NCBI GenBank assembly: GCA_964443415.1
Contig: CAYUDC010000106.1
Location: 1-9,541, forward strand
Direction of reading: 5' to 3'
DNA: 9,541 nucleotides
Source of the DNA: B1 sp964443415
GTDB lineage: Bacteria; Bacteroidota; Bacteroidia; UKL13-3
Below, piece by piece: positions 1 through 5,528 of this stretch. The position numbers and the translations under genes are program-made. Every line of letters starts with the position of its first letter. The stretch's first letter is position 1. The notes under the pieces were generated by a model. The model saw only the letters and a program-made list of their open reading frames with translations, had not been told where the DNA came from and did not search any database.

Positions 1-119
1 ACTGTGCTTGCACGTAATCTTTTGGCAAGAGTACGAGTAGTTTTAGCTTGATAGCGATTGCGTAAACGCTTAGTGGCGCTATTTCTGATTCTTGTTTTTG
101 CTGATTTATGATTAGCCAT
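1..119 (-). CDS. rpsT: 30S ribosomal protein S20 (bS20), N-terminal part
   Basis: This is the first 39 codons of a gene cut by the left window edge. The translation starts MANHKSAKTRIRNSATKRLR and goes on with many Lys and Arg residues, which is the typical start of bacterial S20 (Ala-Asn-His-Lys-Ser-Ala, then alternating Arg/Lys). S20 binds 16S rRNA early in assembly of the small subunit. The ATG lies at 119-117, and its upstream leader shows no strong Shine-Dalgarno sequence, as is usual in Bacteroidota. It has its own promoter-like sequence and lies downstream of the Fe-S carrier gene on the same strand, so it can be transcribed independently. The identification rests on the N-terminus alone but the match is distinctive. 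Confidence 0.93.
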   Translation of the reverse strand, partial: MANHKSAKTRIRNSATKRLRNRYQAKTTRTLAKRLRAST

Positions 120-167
120 GCCTTTGTTATTTTCTTGTTTTGAAATTTTACCCTCTAAAAGGGAGGG

Positions 168-197
168 CAAATATAGCTATACTATACAAATTTCAAA
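168..197 (-). promoter_or_regulatory. Bacteroidota-type promoter of rpsT
   Basis: On the minus strand, TATATTTG (175-168) matches the Bacteroidota -7 consensus TAnnTTTG exactly. A TTTG (197-194) lies 18 bases upstream in the place of the -33 element. Transcription would begin near 161-163, giving a leader of about 42 bases. A short inverted repeat (CCCTC at 151-155, GAGGG at 163-167) would sit at or just before the 5' end of the message. The match is by eye and no start site has been mapped. Confidence 0.6.
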
Positions 198-217
198 AAC
201 CCAATTAAAAATTATCC

Positions 218-544
218 TCAAACTGCGAAACTTTCACCGCAACTACATGTTCTTGAGGCGTTTGGATTGTTGAAAGCAAAGCCTTTTCCGTTTAATCCGT
301 CAGAAAAGTCTAGTTCAGTACCAAAAAGGTAAAGCACACTGCGTTTGTCTGTTACCACTTTTATGCCATCAAATTCAAAAGTTTCATCACCATTTTTTGG
401 CTCGTTATCAAAATCTAATTTGTAAGAAAGACCAGAGCAACCCCCACTTTCTACTCCTACTCTCAAAAAGTAACTATTATCATACGATTGTTCTTCCATC
501 AATTGTACAATTCTGGCCTTTGCCTTTTCACTCACTGTTATCAT
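218..544 (-). CDS. A-type iron-sulfur carrier (HesB/IscA/SufA family)
   Basis: The 108-residue product is the usual length for this family. The three conserved cysteines are present: C36 in the Gly-Gly-Cys-Ser-Gly motif and C100/C102 in the C-terminal Cys-Ser-Cys-Gly motif. In characterised A-type carriers these bind an Fe-S cluster or iron and pass it to apo-proteins in the cytoplasm. The start ATG at 544-542 gives the normal family N-terminus (Met-Ile-Thr-Val-Ser-Glu-Lys-Ala). The gene stands alone here: no sufB, sufC, iscS or iscU is next to it. It diverges from the acyl-CoA dehydrogenase gene and precedes rpsT on the same strand. I cannot say from sequence whether it is the SufA, IscA or ErpA type, so no symbol is given. 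Confidence 0.93.
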   Translation of the reverse strand: MITVSEKAKARIVQLMEEQSYDNSYFLRVGVESGGCSGLSYKLDFDNEPKNGDETFEFDGIKVVTDKRSVLYLFGTELDFSDGLNGKGFAFNNPNASRTCSCGESFAV

Positions 545-562
545 ATTCTTAAAGAATTACTG

Positions 563-570
563 CAAAATTA
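563..570 (-). promoter_or_regulatory. -7 promoter element of the Fe-S carrier gene
   Basis: The minus strand reads TAATTTTG, a full match to TAnnTTTG. Transcription would start near 556-558, leaving a leader of only about 13 bases before the ATG at 544. TTG triplets lie 16 and 22 bases upstream of the element, so the -33 half is only roughly placed. The identical octamer occurs on the other strand 44 bases away. Confidence 0.5.
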
Positions 571-613
571 TATTTATTTTGTATAGCAATAGCAATGCCT
601 TTTTTGTTTTAAG

Positions 614-621
614 TAATTTTG
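614..621 (+). promoter_or_regulatory. -7 promoter element of the acyl-CoA dehydrogenase operon
   Basis: TAATTTTG is a full match to the Bacteroidota -7 consensus. The expected transcription start, 5 to 7 bases downstream, falls at about 626-628, only a few bases before the ATG at 631. The message would be leaderless or nearly so. No good -33 TTG is present at the normal distance. The element overlaps the upstream TTG at 619, which argues against that codon being the translation start. Confidence 0.45.
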
Positions 622-630
622 TCACTATTT

Positions 631-1482
631 ATGAGGTCTATCCAAATTATTGCCGTAGCAGGCGCAGGTACTATGGGTTCTGGAATTGCACAGGTTTTTG
701 CAAGCTCTGGTTACCCCGTTATTTTGTTTGACATTAATAGTCAAATGATTGAGAAGGCTAAAGATGCTATTCTTAAATCCCTAAACTTTTTACACTCAAA
801 GGGAAAGTTATCTAATACAGATGTCATAGATATCTCTGGCAGAATTAGCTATACAAATAATATTACCGACTTAAAGGCCGATCTGGTTATTGAGGCAATT
901 GTAGAGAAGCTTGAGGTGAAGCATGATTTTTTCAGACAAGTTGCTCAAAACAATCCTTCAGATATTATTCTAGCAAGCAATACAAGTTCTATTCCTATCA
1001 CACAAATTGCTGCTCAAATTCCTCATCCAGAGCGTGTTTTGGGAATTCATTTTTTTAACCCGGCCACCATCATGAAGTTGGTAGAAATTATAAGCGGCGC
1101 TCATACACATACTGATATTGCCAATCAATGCAAGGAACTAATAGAAAGCTTAGGTAAAACTTGTGTGATGGCTAAAGATGCACCAGGCTTTATAGTGAAT
1201 CGTGTGGCAAGGCATTATTATGTAGAAGGGTTAAAGGCATTAGAAGAAAATGTAGCAAGTCTTGAAGATATAGATGCCTTAATGGAAAGTTCTGGTTTTA
1301 AAATGGGACCGTTTAAGCTCATGGATTTGATAGGAGTGGATACCAACTTTTCTGTAACCTCCAGTATTTATCAACTTTTTCATCAAGATGGGAAGTTTAG
1401 ACCCAGTAGAATTCAACAACAAAAGGTAGACGCCGGTTTGCACGGCCGCAAAACAGGTAGAGGTTTTTACTCATATGAATAA
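631..1482 (+). CDS. 3-hydroxyacyl-CoA dehydrogenase (3-hydroxybutyryl-CoA dehydrogenase type)
   Basis: The 283-residue protein has the stand-alone short-chain dehydrogenase length. It oxidises (S)-3-hydroxyacyl-CoA to 3-ketoacyl-CoA with NAD, or runs in reverse, as in beta-oxidation, phenylacetate or butanoate pathways. The N-terminal Rossmann fold carries Gly-Ala-Gly-Thr-Met-Gly (11-16) and an acidic residue after the second strand (D34). The catalytic set seen in the human enzyme is spaced identically: S119, H140, E152 and N190. The C-terminal helical domain begins near residue 185 and ends with the usual Gly-Arg-Lys-Thr-Gly-Arg-Gly-Phe-Tyr. The ATG at 631 is preferred over a TTG at 619 because it gives the normal family N-terminus and because the TTG lies inside the promoter element. 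The 3' end overlaps the next gene by 8 bp. No thiolase or hydratase is adjacent, so the pathway is not settled. Confidence 0.93.
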   Translation: MRSIQIIAVAGAGTMGSGIAQVFASSGYPVILFDINSQMIEKAKDAILKSLNFLHSKGKLSNTDVIDISGRISYTNNITDLKADLVIEAIVEKLEVKHDFFRQVAQNNPSDIILASNTSSIPITQIAAQIPHPERVLGIHFFNPATIMKLVEIISGAHTHTDIANQCKELIESLGKTCVMAKDAPGFIVNRVARHYYVEGLKALEENVASLEDIDALMESSGFKMGPFKLMDLIGVDTNFSVTSSIYQLFHQDGKFRPSRIQQQKVDAGLHGRKTGRGFYSYE

Positions 1483-1978
1483 GAGTGATGTTTTAATTAG
1501 GTTGGCTAACATTGGCGATATAGGTTCTATTACAGAAATATATAATGAGGCTGTGTTAAATGGGGTGGCCACTTTTGATACCCAAGAGAAAACGGTGGAA
1601 GATAGAATAGCCTGGTTTAATAGTAGACGCCCGATTCATCCTGTTTTAGTGGCTCAACTAAATGATGAAGTCATTGGATGGGCATCTTTGAATCAATGGA
1701 GCGATAGGTCTGCCTATGACGGAACTGCCGAGGTATCTATTTATATGCATCATGCATATAGAGACCAAGGTGTAGGAGGCATTTTGTTTAAACAATTGAT
1801 TGAACAAGCGCGCACCTTAAACCTACATTATTTATTATCTCGGATTACAGAAGGCAATGAAAAAAGTATTGCACTTCACCTTAAAAACGGGTTTTCAATC
1901 GTTGGTGTGATGCATGAGGTTGGAAATAAATTTGGACGATATTTGGATGTGACCATTATGGAGAAAATTATCAAATGA
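1475..1978 (+). CDS. GNAT N-acetyltransferase, phosphinothricin acetyltransferase-like
   Basis: This 167-residue protein is a cytoplasmic acetyl-CoA-dependent N-acetyltransferase. Its N-terminal half (Ile-Tyr-Asn-Glu-Ala-Val at 22-27, then Ala-Thr-Phe-Asp at 32-35) is typical of the Pat/MnaT subgroup, whose known members acetylate phosphinothricin, methionine sulfone or sulfoximine, or similar small amino-acid analogues. The acetyl-CoA loop is visible as Arg-Asp-Gln-Gly-Val-Gly-Gly (96-102). Motif B shows N128, S131, H135 and Gly-Phe (139-140). The C-terminal Phe-Gly-Arg-Tyr-Leu-Asp (153-158) is also typical. The gene starts inside the last codons of the dehydrogenase gene and its TGA overlaps the ATG of the next gene, so translation is probably coupled on both sides. 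The natural substrate cannot be read from the sequence. Confidence 0.88.
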   Translation: MNKSDVLIRLANIGDIGSITEIYNEAVLNGVATFDTQEKTVEDRIAWFNSRRPIHPVLVAQLNDEVIGWASLNQWSDRSAYDGTAEVSIYMHHAYRDQGVGGILFKQLIEQARTLNLHYLLSRITEGNEKSIALHLKNGFSIVGVMHEVGNKFGRYLDVTIMEKIIK

Positions 1979-2982
1979 AAAGAATCATATATACTTGTTT
2001 AGCTGCGGCATTTTTTTTGGTTGCTTGTGATAGTGATACGCCCAAAAATACACCATCAACCGCTACTTCGGATCAAACCGAAAACACAGAAACTGCCATT
2101 AAGCCTAAGTTGCTTGGACCTGCTTTTAATGCTGATACTGCTTTTTTGTATATAGAGAAGCAATTGTCTTTTGGGCCGAGGGTTTGTAATAGCGAGGCCC
2201 ATAAAAAGTGTGGTGATTTTTTAGTGGCTGAGTTTAAGAAACATACAGACCAAGTAATTGAGCAAAAGGCCAGTGCACGAAATTGGGATGGTAAGACCAT
2301 TCAAATGCGCAATATCATTGCAAGCATCAATCCTAAAGCAGAAAAGCGAATAATAATCGCCGCACATTGGGATAGCAGACCTTATGCAGACAATGACCCT
2401 AATCCACAGAATCATCAAAAGTCTATTTTAGCTGCAGATGACGGCGCAAGTGGCATTGCAGTAATGCTAGAACTTGCGCGTATTATGAAAATACAAAAAC
2501 CATCAGTTGGAATAGATTTTATTTGTTTTGATGCAGAAGATCTAGGTAAATCAGAGTATGGCAGTGAGTCTTATTGCCTAGGTTCTCAATATTGGAGCAG
2601 GGTTAAACACGTGCCTGGTTATAAGGCAAACTATGGCATTTTGCTTGATATGGTAGGTGCTCATAATGCAAAATTTGTTTTTGAAGGATATAGCTTTGAG
2701 TTTGCCGAATCTACCCTAAGGAAAGTTTGGGACAAAGGAACACGCTTAGGCTACACCAATTATTTCTATTATATGCAAGGCGGTTTTATTACAGATGACC
2801 ATTATTTTGTCAATAAAATTGCAGGCATTCCTATGATTGATATTATTCACTATAGCGATGGAACACAAAGTAAATTCCCTGCACATTGGCATACTGTTTC
2901 GGACGACATTAATGTGATAAGCAAGAATACTTTGGAAGCCGTTGGGCAAACAGTTGCCGAAGTTATTTTCGAGGAGAAATAA
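1975..2982 (+). CDS. Glutaminyl cyclase, type II (M28 zinc peptidase fold), lipoprotein
   Basis: The 335-residue protein has a lipoprotein signal peptide (Lys-Arg, hydrophobic stretch, lipobox Leu-Val-Ala-Cys with C18), then a Ser/Thr-rich linker to about residue 45 and an M28-fold domain. From memory it resembles the Porphyromonas gingivalis glutaminyl cyclase along its length, including Phe-Gly-Pro-Arg-Val (66-70), Cys-Leu-Gly-Ser-Gln-Tyr-Trp-Ser-Arg (201-209) and Asp-Asp-His (274-276). Zinc and catalytic positions are visible: Ala-His-Trp-Asp-Ser (130-134), D156, Glu-Asp (188-189), D225, D274/D275 and H306 in a Trp-His-Thr motif. Such enzymes turn N-terminal Gln of exported proteins into pyroglutamate in the periplasm. 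Its ATG overlaps the TGA of the GNAT gene, and its 3' end overlaps the convergent permease gene by 20 bp. A general M28 aminopeptidase is the alternative, but the Glu-Asp pair and Trp-His-Thr favour the cyclase. Confidence 0.86.
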   Translation: MKRIIYTCLAAAFFLVACDSDTPKNTPSTATSDQTENTETAIKPKLLGPAFNADTAFLYIEKQLSFGPRVCNSEAHKKCGDFLVAEFKKHTDQVIEQKASARNWDGKTIQMRNIIASINPKAEKRIIIAAHWDSRPYADNDPNPQNHQKSILAADDGASGIAVMLELARIMKIQKPSVGIDFICFDAEDLGKSEYGSESYCLGSQYWSRVKHVPGYKANYGILLDMVGAHNAKFVFEGYSFEFAESTLRKVWDKGTRLGYTNYFYYMQGGFITDDHYFVNKIAGIPMIDIIHYSDGTQSKFPAHWHTVSDDINVISKNTLEAVGQTVAEVIFEEK

Positions 2983-4195
2983 GTCGGTATGCTTTTAATG
3001 CAGGGATGATAGACGTAAACAATCCCATTAAGATAAGTGTAAATAATACAATTACTACATCTTCCCATTTTAACAAAATAGGATAGCCATTTAGTGCTAC
3101 GTTATTGGAGTTCTCTATACTTAACCATTGATATTTTTCTTGCCCCCAGGCAATAAAAGCCCCTAATATTATCCCGATACTTCCACCCGTAAAGGCTATC
3201 ATGACGCTTTGAACTGCAAAGATAACAGCTGATTGTAACTGACTTAATCCCATGCTGGCAAAAACAAAAAAGTCTTTTTCTTTTTCTATCACCATCATAT
3301 ATAAGGTACCAATGGTATTAAAAGCGGCAACCAACAAGATAAACACCAGAATAACATAGCTTATAGACTTTTCGCTTTGCATCACCTTAAAGAAGCTCTC
3401 TCTTTGTTCAAATCTTGTTTTTATATTTAGGGTTGACCCAAACCTTTGCTGAAGGATTTGTTTTGTTTGTTCCATATCCGCGCCCTCCTTTAATCGTATC
3501 TCTATGGCAGATGCATGAATACTATCTTGTAATAAGGACTGAGTATATTTTAGAGGAACAATTACATATTTGTTATCTACTTCTTCTTGAATTCCAAAAA
3601 CAGCTATAGGGAAAATAATCCCATGAGCAAAGGCATCTTCAGGATTTAACAAGTCTACTTTCCCCTTTTTAGGTAAGTAGATTCCTAAGTAATTAAATTG
3701 GTCGTCTGGATCTATTCCTAATTGATAACCCAAGCCTTGTCCTACCCATGCGTAAAAGGTATCTGTTTCTTGCAGAACCATTACTCCTTTTAGAAGATGT
3801 GAGTCTAATGGGTTAAGTGTAGGATAGTTTGTGTCTACTGCTTTTATGGTAGCAATGGTTTGTTTGTTGTTATATCTTAATAGGGCATTCTCTTCATAAA
3901 CCCAGGATACTCCTTTGATGGACGGAATGTCTTTGAGATCTTGAATAGGAAACGTATCTATATTTAAATGTTTCCCAGTTTTAGGAGTCAAGCGAAGGTC
4001 CGCATCAAAATTGCTATACATTTTAATAAACAGCGACTCAAAACCATTGAAAACAGAGAGTACAATGATGAGGGAAGCTGCGCCTACTGTATAAGCAATA
4101 ATTGAAATAATAGAAATGATGGATATGGCATTAAAGCCTCCCTTTTTCCTTTTAGAAAAAAAGTACCTTAAAGCAATATAAAAGGATAATCGCAA
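2963..4195 (-). CDS. FtsX-like permease of the LolC/LolE lipoprotein-releasing type
   Basis: The 410-residue inner-membrane protein has the MacB/LolCDE plan: an N-terminal membrane segment (about 22-48), a periplasmic domain (about 50-275) and three C-terminal segments (about 277-299, 322-348, 377-399). The Ser-Val-Phe-Asn-Gly-Phe-Glu stretch (47-53) and the cytoplasmic loop Ile-Glu-Lys-Glu-Lys-Asp (303-308) before Ser-Met-Gly-Leu are family hallmarks. With an ATPase partner such proteins extract lipoproteins from the inner membrane; no ATPase gene is in the window. There is no ATG near the 5' end. The only plausible start is TTG at 4195-4193, 12 bases after the methyltransferase stop and in the same frame, and it gives the expected N-terminus and length. 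The C-terminus, ending Ile-Ser-Pro-Arg-Lys, is read from DNA shared with the convergent cyclase gene. Confidence 0.85.
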   Translation of the reverse strand: MRLSFYIALRYFFSKRKKGGFNAISIISIISIIAYTVGAASLIIVLSVFNGFESLFIKMYSNFDADLRLTPKTGKHLNIDTFPIQDLKDIPSIKGVSWVYEENALLRYNNKQTIATIKAVDTNYPTLNPLDSHLLKGVMVLQETDTFYAWVGQGLGYQLGIDPDDQFNYLGIYLPKKGKVDLLNPEDAFAHGIIFPIAVFGIQEEVDNKYVIVPLKYTQSLLQDSIHASAIEIRLKEGADMEQTKQILQQRFGSTLNIKTRFEQRESFFKVMQSEKSISYVILVFILLVAAFNTIGTLYMMVIEKEKDFFVFASMGLSQLQSAVIFAVQSVMIAFTGGSIGIILGAFIAWGQEKYQWLSIENSNNVALNGYPILLKWEDVVIVLFTLILMGLFTSIIPALKAYRLISPRK

Positions 4196-4207
4196 GCGCT
4201 TAGAAGA

Positions 4208-5014
4208 TTAATCTTTCCAGGCCTTTACAATTAAGCCTGTACCAGAGTCATGTTTTGTGTTGGTATCGAGCCAGTTTAAGAAAAACGATACCGGGTAGGT
4301 AACAAGGTACCAAATGGGTAGTATAACAAAGAAAATTTTGCTGGTATTTAACAACAACATTGGAATCTTCATACTCAGTTTCCAAGCAATCTTACCAGGA
4401 TTTCCGTAGCTAAATAGGATTTCCATTTTGGTAAACCCAGCTTGTTTTAGTTTGTCGGCCATTTCTGCCACTGGATATCCATCCCGCACGTGTTCGCCAA
4501 TAAAACTTTCTCCTGTTTCTTCGTGTACATCACTTCCTCCTTGGTCGCTAGGTGTAGAAATTAATAACATGGCCCCAGGTTTCATAGCCTCATTAAAGTT
4601 TCTAAATACCGTTACATCCTCTAGGATATGTTCCATTACATCTACACACATTACCAAATCATATTTGTCTTTAGCAATGGTTTTTGTTAAATCTCCAAAA
4701 GAAAATGTAGCGTTTGAAAGACCTACTTTCTTAAAGAATTGATTGCAATCTGCAATTTGCTCTTCTTTTACATCTAAGGCATCGATAGAATATTTGGAAG
4801 ACTTTTTGGCCATATAAAAACTGTATTGGCCAAATCCAGAGCCCGCATCTAATATTTTAGCCTCTGATTTATTTTGCATCCATGCCTTTAATTCTCTGTG
4901 AACATGCCAAGTTCTTAGAAGAAGCAAGTCTAAAAGTTGGTAAAAAATTTTTCTTAAAAATGGGCTGCTGTTAAATACTATACCCAAGTCTTTTTTTATT
5001 GGATCGTAATTCAT
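4208..5014 (-). CDS. Class I SAM-dependent methyltransferase, target unknown
   Basis: The 268-residue protein has a Rossmann-like methyltransferase core. Motif I is Leu-Asp-Ala-Gly-Ser-Gly-Phe-Gly-Gln (55-63), the acidic residue after strand 2 is D81, D108 follows strand 3, motif post-I is Asp-Val-Met-Glu-His (125-129), and Pro-Gly-Ala-Met-Leu-Leu (146-151) marks strand 5. This arrangement is like UbiG/UbiE and many small-molecule or lipid methyltransferases. Residues about 216-247 are strongly hydrophobic, which suggests contact with the membrane. The ATG overlaps the rbfA stop codon (ATGA at 5014-5011), so translation is probably coupled. The gene sits between rbfA and a membrane permease. 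The substrate cannot be inferred; the hydrophobic tail hints at a lipid-like or membrane-bound one. Confidence 0.88.
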   Translation of the reverse strand: MNYDPIKKDLGIVFNSSPFLRKIFYQLLDLLLLRTWHVHRELKAWMQNKSEAKILDAGSGFGQYSFYMAKKSSKYSIDALDVKEEQIADCNQFFKKVGLSNATFSFGDLTKTIAKDKYDLVMCVDVMEHILEDVTVFRNFNEAMKPGAMLLISTPSDQGGSDVHEETGESFIGEHVRDGYPVAEMADKLKQAGFTKMEILFSYGNPGKIAWKLSMKIPMLLLNTSKIFFVILPIWYLVTYPVSFFLNWLDTNTKHDSGTGLIVKAWKD

Positions 5015-5397
5015 GATTCGTTTTCTTTTTGGTTTTCCTTTCTTTTTCTTTCGTCTTCTTCTTGTACCTTTTTTAAAACCTCCTCCATTTTAAAGACATA
5101 ATCTAAACTATCGTCTTCAATAAATGTGATTTCTGGTACTATTCTAGCTTGATTTTTAATTTTTAAAGCCAAAGCCTTCCTAATTTCTCTATTAGAAAGC
5201 TGCAAAATGTTCATCAACTCTGCCCCTTTACCTTTGGCAAAATGACTTATAAATATTTTAGCATATCCTAAATCAGGAGAAACCTCTACTTTACTGATGG
5301 TAACAAAGTGTCTTCCTACCCACTCAGGATGGCGTTGAAAAATTTCAGCTAAATGTTGCTGAATTAACCCTGCAAATTTTTCCTGTCTTACACTCAT
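5011..5397 (-). CDS. rbfA: Ribosome-binding factor A
   Basis: RbfA is a small KH-like protein that binds the immature 30S subunit and helps 16S rRNA 5'-end maturation and cold adaptation. The 128-residue product has the family start (Ser-Val-Arg-Gln-Glu-Lys), the strand segment Val-Glu-Val-Ser-Pro-Asp-Leu (37-43) followed by Ala-Lys-Ile-Phe-Ile-Ser, and the C-terminal Val-Pro-Glu-Ile-Thr-Phe-Ile-Glu-Asp-Asp (87-96). It ends in a highly charged Glu/Lys-rich tail (about 113-128) that is likely disordered. The ATG at 5397 is chosen over an upstream TTG at 5406, which would add only three residues and lies inside a promoter-like element. It is the first gene of a minus-strand run with the methyltransferase and the permease. 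Confidence 0.93.
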   Translation of the reverse strand: MSVRQEKFAGLIQQHLAEIFQRHPEWVGRHFVTISKVEVSPDLGYAKIFISHFAKGKGAELMNILQLSNREIRKALALKIKNQARIVPEITFIEDDSLDYVFKMEEVLKKVQEEDERKRKENQKENES

Positions 5398-5403
5398 AAG
5401 ATG

Positions 5404-5411
5404 CAAATATG
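5404..5411 (-). promoter_or_regulatory. Possible -7 element of the rbfA operon
   Basis: The minus strand reads CATATTTG, one mismatch from TAnnTTTG. The predicted start would lie at about 5398-5399, directly at the ATG of rbfA, so the message would be leaderless. No -33 TTG is visible at the right distance. The rest of the intergenic stretch to 5528 shows no exact consensus promoter for the divergent barrel gene; only a weak TAGTATTTG at 5470-5478. Confidence 0.25.
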
Positions 5412-5528
5412 CGTAAATCGAGCTAGTTTTTAAAGTTTTATTGTACTCACTTTAGCCATTTTGCCATAATAGTATTTGTGATATTTAGTTTTTTATCTTC
5501 TAGGCACTAATTACCTTCGAAAGGTTAT

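Noticed and set aside
151..167. CCCTC / GAGGG hairpin as an intrinsic terminator of the Fe-S carrier gene or an S20 regulatory leader
   Set aside because: The stem is only 5 bp and on the minus strand no T-run follows it; it lies at the expected rpsT transcription start. No evidence supports a defined leader element.
585..596. Two tandem AGCAAT copies between the divergent promoters
   Set aside because: Two copies of six bases are too short to distinguish from chance.
619..630. TTG at 619 as start of the acyl-CoA dehydrogenase
   Set aside because: It would add four residues not seen in the family and lies inside the -7 promoter element, probably upstream of the transcription start; ATG at 631 fits.
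2073..2418. Open frames on the minus strand within the cyclase gene
   Set aside because: They are antisense to a strongly conserved gene, have Cys-rich low-plausibility products, and no promoter-like sequence.
4428..4742. Open frame of 104 codons on the plus strand within the methyltransferase gene
   Set aside because: It is antisense to the conserved SAM-binding core and its product has no recognisable pattern.
5398..5406. TTG at 5406-5404 as start of RbfA
   Set aside because: It adds only three residues before the ATG at 5397, which gives the usual family N-terminus.
5441..5447. TTGTACT, identical to a half-site of the marR palindrome, upstream of the barrel gene
   Set aside because: Only one half-site is present and the left half does not match; a 7-base match is expected by chance in a window of this size.
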